Below the pieces are notes generated by a model. It was not told the origin of the DNA, made no database searches, and was given only the letters and a program-made list of their open reading frames with translations. From Streptococcaceae bacterium AF54-32pH5A (GTDB taxonomy: Bacteria > Bacillota > Bacilli > Lactobacillales > Streptococcaceae), in NCBI GenBank assembly GCA_027682205.1, contig JAQDAD010000007.1:12266-48820 (forward strand): a stretch of 36,555 nucleotides of DNA. Direction: 5' to 3'. The position numbers and the translations under genes were made by a program. Shown here one piece after another: positions 7,718-16,771 of the stretch (the first letter of the stretch is position 1; each line of letters opens with the position of its first letter).

Positions 7718-8596
7718 TTACACCTTCTCTTTCACATTCTTACCAAGGATACCTGCTGGACGAACAATCAGAATCAGAAGCAAGATTCCATATACGATGG
7801 CATCACGGAAATCAGACATGCCGAAGGCTGTGGCAAAAGTTTCCAACAAGCCAATCACAAATCCCCCTAGAGCTGCACCAGGAATAATCCCGATACCACC
7901 AAGTACGGCCGCAACGAATGATTTTAGACCTGGAGTCACACCCATCAAAGGTTCAAGAGAGTTGTAATAAAGGGCAATGAGAACACCTGCTGCACCAGCA
8001 AGGGCTGAACCCAAGGCAAAGGTAAAGCTGATTGTACGGTTTACGTTGATTCCCATCAATTGAGCAGCGTCACTATCAACTGATACAGCACGCATCGCTT
8101 TCCCCATTTTTGTTTTTTGAACAATCACTTGCAATAAAACCATCAACAGTACAGAAACTGCTAAAATCATTAACTGGACGTTTGTCAAGCTGATTGGTCC
8201 TAAATCATAGCGAACTGTTTGAATGGCTTGAGGGAAAGCACGAGTATTGGCGCCTACTAAATAAACCATCCCGTATTCCAGTAGGAAGGACACTCCGATG
8301 GCAGTAATCAATACAGCAATACGTGTAGAGTGTCGCAAAGGACGGTAAGCAAGAAACTCAATCACAACACCAAGTAGTGCAGTTCCTGCCATTGAAATAA
8401 TTAAAGCTAAAAAGAAATCCATTTGGAAAGAATTAATCAAAAAGTAACCAATAAAGGCACCCATCATATAAATATCACCGTGGGCGAAGTTAATGAGTTT
8501 GATAATTCCATAAACCATGGTATAACCCAGAGCCAAAAGTGCATAAACACTACCCAGAATTAGACCATTCACAAGTTGTTGGAGCATAGCATTCAC
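7718..8596 (-). CDS. livH: Branched-chain amino acid ABC transporter permease LivH
   Basis: LivH is the first permease subunit, with 292 residues and about 8 spans. It begins with QLVNGLILGSVYALLALG and contains LINFAHGDIYMMGAF, both typical of LivH. The ATPase-contact region GINVNRTISFTFALGSAL is present. It lies 110 bp after livJ, behind a stem-loop that probably reduces expression of the membrane and ATPase genes relative to the binding protein. Confidence 0.94.
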   Translation of the reverse strand: MNAMLQQLVNGLILGSVYALLALGYTMVYGIIKLINFAHGDIYMMGAFIGYFLINSFQMDFFLALIISMAGTALLGVVIEFLAYRPLRHSTRIAVLITAIGVSFLLEYGMVYLVGANTRAFPQAIQTVRYDLGPISLTNVQLMILAVSVLLMVLLQVIVQKTKMGKAMRAVSVDSDAAQLMGINVNRTISFTFALGSALAGAAGVLIALYYNSLEPLMGVTPGLKSFVAAVLGGIGIIPGAALGGFVIGLLETFATAFGMSDFRDAIVYGILLLILIVRPAGILGKNVKEKV

Positions 8597-8653
8597 TCTT
8601 TTCTATCGTTATTTTTTAGAAAATTTCTCAATTTTCACAAGTTCATAAACACC

Positions 8654-8690
8654 GAAACAGGGAGTGAGTCAAAGGCTCATTCCCTATTTC
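8654..8690 (-). terminator. Intercistronic stem-loop between livJ and livH
   Basis: GAAACAGGGAGTGAG and CTCATTCCCTATTTC pair as a 15-bp stem with one wobble and one mismatch around a 7-nt loop. There is no strong T run, and livH has no obvious promoter after it. A role in mRNA processing or partial attenuation is therefore likelier than full termination. Such a structure commonly lets an operon make more binding protein than transporter. Confidence 0.55.
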
Positions 8691-8706
8691 AACTACTATT
8701 CTAATG

Positions 8707-9867
8707 TTATGGTTTTACAACTTCTGCTGCTTCTACTTTACCATTGTTCATAGTCATCATGTAAGCAGTTTTCACTGTATTGTGGTCAGCATCAAAGCTC
8801 GTTTGACCAGTTACACCATCAAAATCTTTTGTTTTAGCAAGGTTATCCTTGATTTCACCTGAGTTTTTAGCACCTTTTGCAGCATTGGCTACTAGGTAAA
8901 CTGAGTCATAAGCCAAGGCTGAGAAGGTTGAAGGTTCTTCATTATATTTAGCACGGTATGCTTCAAGGAAAGCTTTAGCTTTTGCAGAAACATCAACTGT
9001 AGTTGAGAATCCAGAGATAAAGTAAATGTTTGATGCTCTTTCAGCAGTTGCTTGTTGAACAAATTCTTCACCGTTAAATCCATCACCACCGATGATTGGT
9101 TTATCAATTCCCATACCACGCGCTTGGTTTACGATTTTACCTGCTTCTGTGTAGTAACCTGGAACAACGATAGCGTCAAACTCTTTCCCTTTCATTTTAG
9201 TAAGGGCTGCTTGGAAGTCTGTATCACCTGCTACAAAAGTTTCATCTGCAACAATTTCACCCTTGTAGGCTTCACGGAAAGATTTAGCAATACCTTTAGC
9301 ATAGTCACTTGCATTGTCAGTATAAAGAACAACCTTCTTAGCATTCAATTTATTTGTTACGTAGTTAGAAATAATCTTACCTTGGAAGCTATCTTGGAAT
9401 GTTCCGATAAATAGGTAATCTTGACCTTTAGTTAAACCATCTTGAGTCGCACTTGGTGAAATCAATGGAACCCCTGCTTGGGTAGCGTTAGCTACAGCCG
9501 CGGCAGTTGCACCAGATGTCGCAGGTCCTACGATTGCTGCAACCTTTGATTGTGTTACTAAGTTAGTTGTAACAGAGGCAGCCTCAGCAGTTTCAGATTT
9601 GTTATCTTTATCCACAACTTCGATTTGTTTTCCATCAATACCACCAGCAGCATTGATCTCATCAACAGCAAGTTGGGCACCTTTTTGTTCAGAAGTACCA
9701 TAGGCAGCTACAGCACCTGTTTCTTCAAAGTTAAAACCGATTTTGATAGTCTTTTCGTCTACTGGGTTACCAGCAGCGTTAGTAGCTCCTGACTTGACCT
9801 CTCCACAGGCAGCGAGAAGAGCTACGCTAGCAAGAGCCACAAAAGATAGGGCAAATTTTTTCTTCAT
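8707..9867 (-). CDS. livJ: Branched-chain amino acid-binding lipoprotein LivJ
   Basis: This is the extracellular solute-binding protein of the Liv importer, 386 residues. A lipoprotein signal peptide ends in LAAC (residues 18-21), so C21 is lipidated and anchors it to the outer face of the membrane. The type I periplasmic-binding fold follows: IKIGFNFEETGAVAAYG, then GPATSGATAAAV and FSALAYDSVYLVANA, all typical of the Leu/Ile/Val-binding family. ATG 9867 follows AAGGAG. It is the promoter-proximal gene of the operon. Confidence 0.95.
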   Translation of the reverse strand: MKKKFALSFVALASVALLAACGEVKSGATNAAGNPVDEKTIKIGFNFEETGAVAAYGTSEQKGAQLAVDEINAAGGIDGKQIEVVDKDNKSETAEAASVTTNLVTQSKVAAIVGPATSGATAAAVANATQAGVPLISPSATQDGLTKGQDYLFIGTFQDSFQGKIISNYVTNKLNAKKVVLYTDNASDYAKGIAKSFREAYKGEIVADETFVAGDTDFQAALTKMKGKEFDAIVVPGYYTEAGKIVNQARGMGIDKPIIGGDGFNGEEFVQQATAERASNIYFISGFSTTVDVSAKAKAFLEAYRAKYNEEPSTFSALAYDSVYLVANAAKGAKNSGEIKDNLAKTKDFDGVTGQTSFDADHNTVKTAYMMTMNNGKVEAAEVVKP

Positions 9868-9907
9868 GTTAATCTCCTTATAGTTGTTTCAAAAATAGTA
9901 TGTTAAG

Positions 9908-9936
9908 AATATACCGAATTATCAGAAAATTGTCAA
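9908..9936 (-). promoter_or_regulatory. Promoter of the liv operon
   Basis: TTGACA (9936-9931) and TATATT (9913-9908) are spaced by 17 bp on the minus strand, about 40 bp before the livJ start. No riboswitch-like leader is visible. Confidence 0.8.
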
Positions 9937-9954
9937 CACATTTGTTTCACTTTT

Positions 9955-10224
9955 TTAAATGATAACGTTTTCTTCTTTTCGATAGAGATTACCAACAAAG
10001 GGTGTCTCCAACTCTTGAATATGGCAACGTCTAATTTTCTTGATAAATCTTTCCTTACCTAATCTCTCAACTAAGTCATCTAGCTCCTCAGTTGGGACAT
10101 AAAGTTGCAGGTAGCGATGCTTTTTGGAATGATAGAAAACATCTCCATATTCCTGTAGTTTTTTTACATCTCTATTATAGTAGAGATAGATGATTAATCC
10201 TGATCGATTTGTTTTTTCAAACAT
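9955..10224 (-). CDS. YlbG family protein (DUF2129, UPF0298)
   Basis: This 89-residue cytosolic protein has the typical [23 protein letters not shown] opening (shown by the ends [10 protein letters not shown] and KKLQEYGDV) and a central [14 protein letters not shown] helix. The family is conserved in Firmicutes, often near clpP, and has no established function. The start ATG 10224 is preceded by AGAGGA. It lies between clpP and the liv promoter, and its 3' end is only about 19 bp from the liv -35 box. Confidence 0.85.
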   Translation of the reverse strand: MFEKTNRSGLIIYLYYNRDVKKLQEYGDVFYHSKKHRYLQLYVPTEELDDLVERLGKERFIKKIRRCHIQELETPFVGNLYRKEENVII

Positions 10225-10259
10225 GAGGAATCCTCTTTCTAAGAAATCTTATCCCATTC

Positions 10260-10268
10260 ATTATATCA
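10260..10268 (-). promoter_or_regulatory. Extended -10 element for ylbG
   Basis: TGATATAAT on the minus strand is a TGn extended -10. It directly follows the T run of the clpP terminator, and no -35 box is visible at 16-18 bp. The same layout recurs before upp. Confidence 0.5.
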
Positions 10269-10297
10269 AAAAAAGCAAACTCCGTCGAGTTCGCTTT
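10266..10297 (-). terminator. Intrinsic terminator of clpP
   Basis: On the minus strand AAAGCGAACTC, loop GAC, GGAGTTTGCTTTTTTT is a strong GC-containing stem followed by seven T. It begins 10 bp after the clpP stop codon. Confidence 0.85.
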
Positions 10298-10306
10298 CAT
10301 GCTTTA

Positions 10307-10897
10307 TTAGTTCAAAGAATTGTTGGCCATGATTTCATCAATAAAACCATATTCAAGTGTTTCTTGGGCACTCATCCAGTAATCACGTTCAGCGTCTGCA
10401 TGAATTTGCTCAACTGATTTACCAGAGTTATTGGCAAGAATTTGCTCCAATGTCTTACGAGTTTTGAGCAAGTGTTCTGCAGCGATTGCCATATCTGTTT
10501 GTTGGGTACCACCACCTGTTCCACCCATTGGTTGGTGAATCATGTACTCTGCATTGGGAAGCATGAAGCGTTTGCCTTTTGCTCCACTTGATGCAATAAC
10601 AGTCCCCATAGATGCAGCCATTCCCATCACGATGGTTTGGACATCTGCCTTGATGAAGTTCATGGTATCAACGATTGCCAAACCAGCTGACACAGAACCT
10701 CCAGGTGTATTGACATAAAGGTAAATATCTTTTGTGCTATCTTGGGCATCCAAGAAGAGCAACTGAGCAATAACTGAGTTGGCCATATTATCTTCGACTG
10801 GCCCAGTTAGCATGATGATACGGTCTTTCAAAAGACGGGAGTAAATATCATATGAACGTTCTCCACGACTTGTTTGTTCAATAACTACAGGAATCAT
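10307..10897 (-). CDS. clpP: ATP-dependent Clp protease proteolytic subunit ClpP
   Basis: ClpP is the serine peptidase core that works with Clp ATPases to degrade misfolded and regulatory proteins; in streptococci it affects competence and stress resistance. The 196-residue sequence has the complete catalytic triad: S96 in GMAASMG, H121 in YMIHQPMGG and D172 in AERDYWM. The handle helix and oligomerisation residues look normal. ATG 10897 follows AAAGGAG. A CtsR operator overlies the promoter, so heat-shock control is expected. Confidence 0.97.
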   Translation of the reverse strand: MIPVVIEQTSRGERSYDIYSRLLKDRIIMLTGPVEDNMANSVIAQLLFLDAQDSTKDIYLYVNTPGGSVSAGLAIVDTMNFIKADVQTIVMGMAASMGTVIASSGAKGKRFMLPNAEYMIHQPMGGTGGGTQQTDMAIAAEHLLKTRKTLEQILANNSGKSVEQIHADAERDYWMSAQETLEYGFIDEIMANNSLN

Positions 10898-10951
10898 TCA
10901 TTTCTCCTTTTAACTTTTATTTTTGTTAGTCACATGACTGAGGATATGACT

Positions 10952-10980
10952 ATTATAATATTTTAGTCAAAAAAGGTCAA
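10952..10980 (-). promoter_or_regulatory. clpP promoter
   Basis: TTGACC (10980-10975) and TATAAT (10957-10952) are 17 bp apart on the minus strand. The -35 hexamer lies inside the CtsR box. Confidence 0.8.
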
Positions 10981-10981
10981 A
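10965..10981. promoter_or_regulatory. CtsR operator upstream of clpP
   Basis: The plus strand reads AGTCAAA-AAA-GGTCAAA, a direct heptad repeat with a 3-bp spacer that fits the CtsR consensus (A/GGTCAAANANA/GGTCAAA). It overlaps the -35 element, so CtsR would repress clpP until heat stress. Confidence 0.88.
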
Positions 10982-11078
10982 ATTTTGTTCTATACTATCG
11001 ACAGAACCAAAAATCCAACCTCCTCCTCGCGAAATTAGAGACATCCTCCAATTTCATCTTTGAAACTCTATCTGAGTC

Positions 11079-11708
11079 TTATTTGGTACCGAACAAGCGG
11101 TCTCCAGCATCTCCGAGACCTGGAACAATATAGCCATGTTCGTTCAAATGTTCATCCAAGGCTGCTGTGAAAATTTCGACATCTGGGTGAGCTGCTTGAA
11201 GAGCTTTTACTCCTTCTGGAGCAGCTACAAGACAGACAAACTTGATGTTTGATGCCCCACGTTTTTTAAGGGAGTCAACAGCCAAGATAGCTGAACCACC
11301 TGTTGCCAACATTGGGTCCACTACAAAGATTTGACGTTGGTCAATGTCCTCAGGTAATTTCACCAAGTATTCAACTGGTTGAAGGGTTTCTTCATCACGG
11401 TACATACCAATATGCCCAACTTTTGCTGCTGGAACCAAGCTCAATAGTCCATCGACCATTCCGATACCTGCACGCAAGATTGGGACAATCGCCAATTTTT
11501 TACCAGCCAATTGTTTTTGAACTGTTTTTGTGATTGGTGTTTCGATTTCCACATCTTCAAGTGGAAGATCACGAAGTACTTCATATCCCATCAACATTGC
11601 AATCTCGTCAACTAGCTCACGAAAAGCTTTTGTAGAAGTGTCTGTACGACGCAAGATTGACAATTTGTGTTGAATCAGTGGATGATTAATGACTTCAATT
11701 TTTCCCAT
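11079..11708 (-). CDS. upp: Uracil phosphoribosyltransferase
   Basis: The enzyme converts uracil and PRPP to UMP in pyrimidine salvage. Starting at ATG 11708 it has 209 residues, the normal family length, and begins [16 protein letters not shown]. The PRPP-binding motif [13 protein letters not shown] and the C-terminal uracil-binding [11 protein letters not shown] are present. A frame extension to a TTG at 11729 would overlap the ribosome binding site GAAGGA and is rejected. It has its own extended -10 behind the comEB terminator. Confidence 0.96.
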   Translation of the reverse strand: MGKIEVINHPLIQHKLSILRRTDTSTKAFRELVDEIAMLMGYEVLRDLPLEDVEIETPITKTVQKQLAGKKLAIVPILRAGIGMVDGLLSLVPAAKVGHIGMYRDEETLQPVEYLVKLPEDIDQRQIFVVDPMLATGGSAILAVDSLKKRGASNIKFVCLVAAPEGVKALQAAHPDVEIFTAALDEHLNEHGYIVPGLGDAGDRLFGTK

Positions 11709-11741
11709 TTTCTGAATTCCTTCTTTCAATTTATTCTTCTT

Positions 11742-11750
11742 ATTATATCA
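11742..11750 (-). promoter_or_regulatory. Extended -10 element for upp
   Basis: TGATATAAT directly follows the T run of the comEB terminator. No convincing -35 is present at the expected distance. Confidence 0.5.
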
Positions 11751-11780
11751 AAAAACGGTTTAAAAAGCTTTCTAAACCAT
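11750..11780 (-). terminator. Terminator after comEB
   Basis: On the minus strand GGTTTA, loop GAAAGCTTTT, TAAACC is followed by GTTTTTTGA. The stem is AT-rich but has a good T run. Confidence 0.6.
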
Positions 11781-11796
11781 TCATTTTTTATAAATT

Positions 11797-12264
11797 CTAA
11801 ATTAAATTGGCTTCTTGAAGAGCTGTCTGAACAGTCTCAAGCGGTAAATGGGTCAACTCGGTCCCTTTTTCTTGATAGAGGTATTTGGCATAGTCGTCCA
11901 TACGATACTGATTAATATAAACTACACGCTTGCAGCCGACTTGTAAGAGTTGTTTTGTACAGTTCAGACAAGGGAAATGGGTCACATAAGCTGTAAAACC
12001 TTTGGGAACCCCTCGTTCGGCTCCTTGTAAAATAGCATTGACCTCGGCGTGAAGGGTTCGGACACAGTGTCCTTCAATGACAAGACATTCGTGGTCAATA
12101 CAGTGCTCAGTTCCTGATACAGAACCATTGTAACCTGTTGAAATGACCTTATTATCCTTGACTAGGACAGCTCCTACTTTGGCGCGTTTACAAGTAGAAC
12201 GATTGGCAATCAGTAAGGCTTGTGCTGCAAAGTACTCATCCCAAGCCAGTCTTTTTTCTGTCAT
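11797..12264 (-). CDS. comEB: Deoxycytidylate (dCMP) deaminase, ComEB-like
   Basis: This 155-residue enzyme of the cytidine/dCMP deaminase superfamily converts dCMP to dUMP for dTTP synthesis. The zinc site is complete: TLHAEVNAI supplies the H-A-E motif, and HFPCLNCTKQL supplies the PCxxC pair. CKRAKVGAVLV near the N-terminus is typical of dCMP deaminases. It lies 18 bp downstream of tetR and 88 bp upstream of upp, so it is possibly read from the tetR promoter. It has AAAGGAG before ATG 12264. Confidence 0.88.
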   Translation of the reverse strand: MTEKRLAWDEYFAAQALLIANRSTCKRAKVGAVLVKDNKVISTGYNGSVSGTEHCIDHECLVIEGHCVRTLHAEVNAILQGAERGVPKGFTAYVTHFPCLNCTKQLLQVGCKRVVYINQYRMDDYAKYLYQEKGTELTHLPLETVQTALQEANLI

Positions 12265-12282
12265 AAGTCTTCTCCTTTTCCT

Positions 12283-12840
12283 TTATTTTTTGAAAAATGG
12301 CAAGCGTAAATCAGCAATCTTTTCAGCTGGAACCTTCATTCCATCCTTGATCCATTTGAGTAGAACCGATACGATGGCAGAACTCCAAAACGAATGCAGA
12401 TAGCTGCTGACACCTTTTGATTTTCCGTGGTATTTTTCCAGAAATTCCTGCATAGCTTGGACAAAAATCTTTTCCAAGTGGTAGTCCAGAGCAAGTTGGA
12501 TAACCTTAGCTTCTTTCTTTGCTGCTCGGAAAAGGTGAACCCAGACCAGATAGAGGTCGGTTTTGACATCGTAATGACTCAACTGTTCCATGATATTATG
12601 AACACTGCGTTTAAAAACACTTTCCAAAATCTCTTCTTTAGAATCATAATTGCGATAAAAGGCAGCGCGAGAGACACCTGCCCGCTTGACCAACTCTGAA
12701 ATACTAATCTTAGCCAAGTCTTTTCTTTCCAGAAGTTGCAAAAGTGCAGTCTCAATCGCTTCTCTGGTCAAGAAATTAGATTCTTGATTTGATTTTCTGA
12801 GATTTTCAAGAGATTTTTCAGATATTTTACGTTCAGACAT
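12283..12840 (-). CDS. TetR-family transcriptional regulator next to degV
   Basis: The 185-residue regulator has an N-terminal TetR helix-turn-helix at about 41-65 (ISELVKRAGVSRAAFYRNYDSKEEIL; key residues G50, S52, Y57) and a divergent ligand-binding half with a hydrophobic C-terminal helix. It is divergent from the fatty-acid-binding degV gene, with overlapping -10 elements. I therefore infer that it senses acyl ligands and controls degV and itself; this is context only. The ribosome binding site is weak (AGAAAGAAA). Confidence 0.88.
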   Translation of the reverse strand: MSERKISEKSLENLRKSNQESNFLTREAIETALLQLLERKDLAKISISELVKRAGVSRAAFYRNYDSKEEILESVFKRSVHNIMEQLSHYDVKTDLYLVWVHLFRAAKKEAKVIQLALDYHLEKIFVQAMQEFLEKYHGKSKGVSSYLHSFWSSAIVSVLLKWIKDGMKVPAEKIADLRLPFFKK

Positions 12841-12899
12841 AACAATTTCTTTCTACTTGTGACAACAGAGAGGTGGTACTTTTGTTTCAAGGGCTTTCA

Positions 12900-12908
12900 T
12901 GATATAAT
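12900..12908 (+). promoter_or_regulatory. Extended -10 element of degV
   Basis: TGATATAAT lies 56 bp before the degV start on the plus strand. The -35 is weak (TTTGTTTC region near 12882). Confidence 0.5.
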
Positions 12909-12935
12909 TGTAAAAAAAGACAGAACCTTTGTCAA
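12907..12935 (-). promoter_or_regulatory. tetR promoter, overlapping the degV promoter
   Basis: TTGACA (12935-12930) and TACAAT (12912-12907) are 17 bp apart on the minus strand. The -10 overlaps the plus-strand TGATATAAT (12900-12908) that probably serves degV, so the two promoters compete for the same DNA. Confidence 0.7.
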
Positions 12936-12950
12936 TGTATAAGTGACAAA
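12928..12950. promoter_or_regulatory. Candidate TetR operator
   Basis: TTTGTCA, 9-bp spacer, TGACAAA is a perfect inverted repeat in the tetR-degV divergent region. It covers the -35 of the tetR promoter and lies in the degV leader, so binding could repress both genes. A half-site-like TTGTGACAA occurs at about 12857. Confidence 0.55.
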
Positions 12951-12964
12951 GATGGAGAATTTCT

Positions 12965-13810
12965 ATGACTTGGAAGATTGTGGCTGACTCGGGTTGTGAT
13001 TATCGTCAACTGACAACTCCTGCTATTGATACTGAATTTGTTAGTGTTCCTTTAACCATTCAAGTAGCTGATCAGGTCTTTATTGATGATGCCAATCTCG
13101 ACATTGACCACATGATGAAAACCATGTATGCGACTTCTGAGGCTTCAAAATCAGCTTGCCCTAGCCCTGATGATTACTTGCGTGCATTTGAAGGTGCCAA
13201 ACATATTTTTGTCGTTACTATCACTGGTACTCTTTCAGGTAGCCATAATAGTGCACAGCTCGCTAAAAATATCTACCTCGAAGAACACCCTGACACTCAT
13301 ATTCATGTGATTGATACATTGTCTGCGGGTGGTGAGGTTGACTTGATTGTCGAAAAAATCAATGATTTGATTGACCAAGGATTATCTTTTGAGGAAGTTG
13401 TTGAAGCTATCACAGCCTACCAAGAAAAAACAAAATTGCTCTTTGTCCTCGCTAAAGTTGATAATTTGGTGAAAAATGGTCGTTTGAGCAAGCTTATCGG
13501 TACAGTTGTTGGCCTTCTCAACATCCGTATGGTCGGGGAAGCAAGTGAAACTGGAACTCTAGAATTGCTCCAAAAAGCTCGTGGAGCAAAAAAATCCCTT
13601 CAAGCAGCCTATGAAGAACTCATCAAAGCTGGCTACGCTGGTGGACGTATCGTCATGGCTCATCGCAGCAATGAAAAATTCTGTCAGCAATTGTCAGAAC
13701 GCTTGCTGGAAACATTCCCACAAGCCAATATCAAAATCGTTCCAACATCTGGTCTCTGCAGTTTTTATGCAGAAGATGGCGGTTTGTTGATGGGATATGA
13801 AATCAACTAA
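12965..13810 (+). CDS. DegV family fatty-acid-binding protein (FakB-like)
   Basis: DegV/FakB proteins bind a fatty acid and present it to the kinase FakA, which makes acyl-phosphate for phospholipid synthesis. The 281-residue sequence opens with KIVADSGCDY and contains the TGTLSGSHNSA loop that coordinates the carboxylate in FakB structures. Length and both subdomains are complete. In pneumococcus the gene at this site is, from memory, the polyunsaturated-acid-binding FakB3; that assignment is uncertain here. ATG 12965 follows GGAG. A strong terminator follows. Confidence 0.9.
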   Translation: MTWKIVADSGCDYRQLTTPAIDTEFVSVPLTIQVADQVFIDDANLDIDHMMKTMYATSEASKSACPSPDDYLRAFEGAKHIFVVTITGTLSGSHNSAQLAKNIYLEEHPDTHIHVIDTLSAGGEVDLIVEKINDLIDQGLSFEEVVEAITAYQEKTKLLFVLAKVDNLVKNGRLSKLIGTVVGLLNIRMVGEASETGTLELLQKARGAKKSLQAAYEELIKAGYAGGRIVMAHRSNEKFCQQLSERLLETFPQANIKIVPTSGLCSFYAEDGGLLMGYEIN

Positions 13811-13819
13811 GATCATTAG

Positions 13820-15046
<1,227 letters not shown>

Positions 15047-15083
15047 TTGAATGACTAGAATCCCCAATAAGAAAGGAAGTCCT

Positions 15084-15605
15084 TTGGAACATATTATTTT
15101 ACTAAGAGGCGTTACTCCTAATGGAAAAAATGCTATCCCGAAAATGTCTTATTTGGTAAATATTTTGACAGAAGCTGGTTTTCAACACGTTCGAACCTAT
15201 ATTCAAAGTGGGAATATCATTCTTGAAAGTGACTTAGATTTAGAAGAAATACGAGAATGTGTTCATACTCTAATAAAGGAAAAAATTGGGGCTGACTTAA
15301 AAATGGTTATCAAGAACAAAAGTGATTTTACAAAAATTGTCCAAGAAAACCCGTTTGGAGAACACTATCTTTATGACCGTATACATGTGATGCTTTATCA
15401 GGGATTTATCCAAAGTCTGCCACTAGAAAAATTAAAAGCTGACTACGACGAAGAAGAAATTTGTATAGGCGATCACTGTCTCTACCTCTATCTCCCTAGA
15501 ACTGCAAAACAAAAAAAGCTCAACACCAACTATCTTGAAAAACTTTTTGGCGTGGATTTAACCATGAGAAAGTTAAACGTAGTAGAAAAATTACTAGCAA
15601 AATAG
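15084..15605 (+). CDS. DUF1697 family protein
   Basis: This 173-residue protein of unknown function has the family features LLRGVTPNGKNAIPKM and VRTYIQSGNIILES. I chose TTG 15084: it is preceded by AGGAAG, and it places the start directly before HIILLRGV, where other family members begin. An in-frame ATG at 15051 would add 11 residues but has no ribosome binding site. The gene follows the flavoprotein gene closely and precedes the Nudix gene by 9 bp, so these are probably co-transcribed. Confidence 0.8.
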   Translation: MEHIILLRGVTPNGKNAIPKMSYLVNILTEAGFQHVRTYIQSGNIILESDLDLEEIRECVHTLIKEKIGADLKMVIKNKSDFTKIVQENPFGEHYLYDRIHVMLYQGFIQSLPLEKLKADYDEEEICIGDHCLYLYLPRTAKQKKLNTNYLEKLFGVDLTMRKLNVVEKLLAK

Positions 15606-15614
15606 GAGAACAAG

Positions 15615-16070
15615 ATGAACAGACGCGAGACAGTCGAATTTGTCAACATGTGCATGATTAAAAACGGAAACAAGGTTCTAGTTCAAGATCGAGTTAGTCC
15701 CGACTGGCCCGGCATCACTTTTCCTGGCGGGCATGTAGAGCGCGGGGAATCTTTTACCGATGCAGTTATCAGAGAAGTCAAGGAAGAAACTGGTCTGACC
15801 ATTTCCAGACCCCAACTTTGTGGAATCAAAAACTGGTACGACGACGAGGATTATCGGTATGTCGTCCTCTTTTACAAAACAGAACACTTTACTGGTGAAC
15901 TCCAATCTTCAGACGAAGGGAAAGTCTGGTGGGAGGATTTTGACAATCTATCTCATCTAAAACTTGCAACCGATGATATGTCTGATATGCTTCGTGTGTT
16001 TCTAGAAGAGGATCTCAGTGAATTCTTTTACTATAAAGACGGCGATGACTGGCTTTATGATTTAAAATAA
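15615..16070 (+). CDS. Nudix hydrolase (MutT/8-oxo-dGTP diphosphatase type)
   Basis: The 151-residue enzyme contains a complete Nudix box, starting at GGHVERGE and ending REVKEETGL (about residues 37-59; G, E, R, E, E, E and G at the consensus positions). The family hydrolyses nucleoside diphosphate derivatives, often oxidised dGTP. ATG 15615 is preceded by AGGAG. It is the last gene of the plus-strand group. The exact substrate is not determinable. Confidence 0.9.
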   Translation: MNRRETVEFVNMCMIKNGNKVLVQDRVSPDWPGITFPGGHVERGESFTDAVIREVKEETGLTISRPQLCGIKNWYDDEDYRYVVLFYKTEHFTGELQSSDEGKVWWEDFDNLSHLKLATDDMSDMLRVFLEEDLSEFFYYKDGDDWLYDLK

Positions 16071-16082
16071 AAGAGCAGAAGA

Positions 16083-16128
16083 AAATGACCTGAGCTTCAA
16101 AAGTTAAATTTTGAAGCTCAGGTCATTT
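16083..16128. terminator. Bidirectional terminator between convergent genes
   Basis: A perfect 20-bp stem (AAATGACCTGAGCTTCAAAA and its inverse) with a 6-nt loop lies between the Nudix gene and the convergent GNAT gene. T-rich stretches flank it on both strands, so it can serve both. Confidence 0.92.
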
Positions 16129-16129
16129 C

Positions 16130-16675
16130 TTAGTTCTTTTTAATCTGGTAATAAATAAGATCCACAACGTAGTCTTTTCTCTCTACACCATTTGTAACCG
16201 TCTTAAGATAGGTCATTCCAGCCTTTTCCATGACTCGTCCTGAAGCTGGGTTGAGACTGTCATAACGAGATCTGACTTTTTGAAATCCTGCTTGGGCAAA
16301 ACAGAAGTCTAGCACAGCTTTCAAGGCCTCCGTCATCATACCACAACCCCAATAATTTTTTCCTAAAATATAGCCAATTTCACAACAAGAATCATACTCA
16401 TTCATCTCAACGATGCTGATATCTCCTATCACTTGCTCTGGTTTTTCTTTGAGACAAATCGCCCATTTATAATAGTTAGGATTGTCATAAGAGGCGACCC
16501 AATTTCGAATCGAGTTTCGAGTTACCTCAAGATTCGGATGGGGATCCCAGGTGACATAGGTCAGATTCTCAGCAGATGAAGCCCAATTTTGAAACATGGC
16601 TTCCGCATCACTCTCCACAAATCTTCTTAAAATCAAACGTTCTGTCTGTAACATTTGCGTACCGATTGCTTTCAT
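16130..16675 (-). CDS. GNAT N-acetyltransferase, RimJ/RimL type
   Basis: The 181-residue acetyltransferase has the family opening LQTERLILRRF, the acetyl-CoA region CCEIGYILGKNYWGCGMMTEA and the C-terminal NPASGRVMEKAGM. Such enzymes acetylate protein N-termini or small amines; the target is unknown. ATG 16675 is chosen because it is preceded by GCGAGG. The longer open frame to 16753 runs through two terminator hairpins and is not credible. It is separated from nadE by these terminators. Confidence 0.87.
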   Translation of the reverse strand: MKAIGTQMLQTERLILRRFVESDAEAMFQNWASSAENLTYVTWDPHPNLEVTRNSIRNWVASYDNPNYYKWAICLKEKPEQVIGDISIVEMNEYDSCCEIGYILGKNYWGCGMMTEALKAVLDFCFAQAGFQKVRSRYDSLNPASGRVMEKAGMTYLKTVTNGVERKDYVVDLIYYQIKKN

Positions 16676-16722
16676 AATGTTGCCTCGCTTTCTCGTTTTT
16701 CCGTTTCTAGACTCGGGGTAAA

Positions 16723-16739
16723 AACCTCCACTGGAGGTT
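16723..16739 (-). terminator. Second hairpin terminator downstream of nadE
   Basis: AACCTCC, loop 3 nt, GGAGGTT is a perfect 7-bp stem followed by TTTTT on the minus strand. It lies 33 bp beyond the nadE terminator and upstream of the GNAT start. Confidence 0.6.
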
Positions 16740-16771
16740 ATTCTTGCTCTCAAGTTTTAAGGCAAGAAGCT

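Noticed and set aside
10982..11078. Possible small RNA or riboswitch between upp and clpP
   Set aside because: Only weak hairpins (such as GTTCT...AGAAC) are visible and no promoter-terminator pair or known motif could be recognised.
11709..11729. TTG start extending upp by 7 codons
   Set aside because: The extension covers the ribosome binding site GAAGGA of ATG 11708, which gives the standard 209-residue protein.
12413..12699. Opposite-strand frames within tetR
   Set aside because: They have no ribosome binding sites or domain signals; the TetR frame explains the region.
16676..16753. N-terminal extension of the GNAT gene
   Set aside because: It reads through a terminator hairpin; ATG 16675 has a good ribosome binding site and gives the family-typical length.
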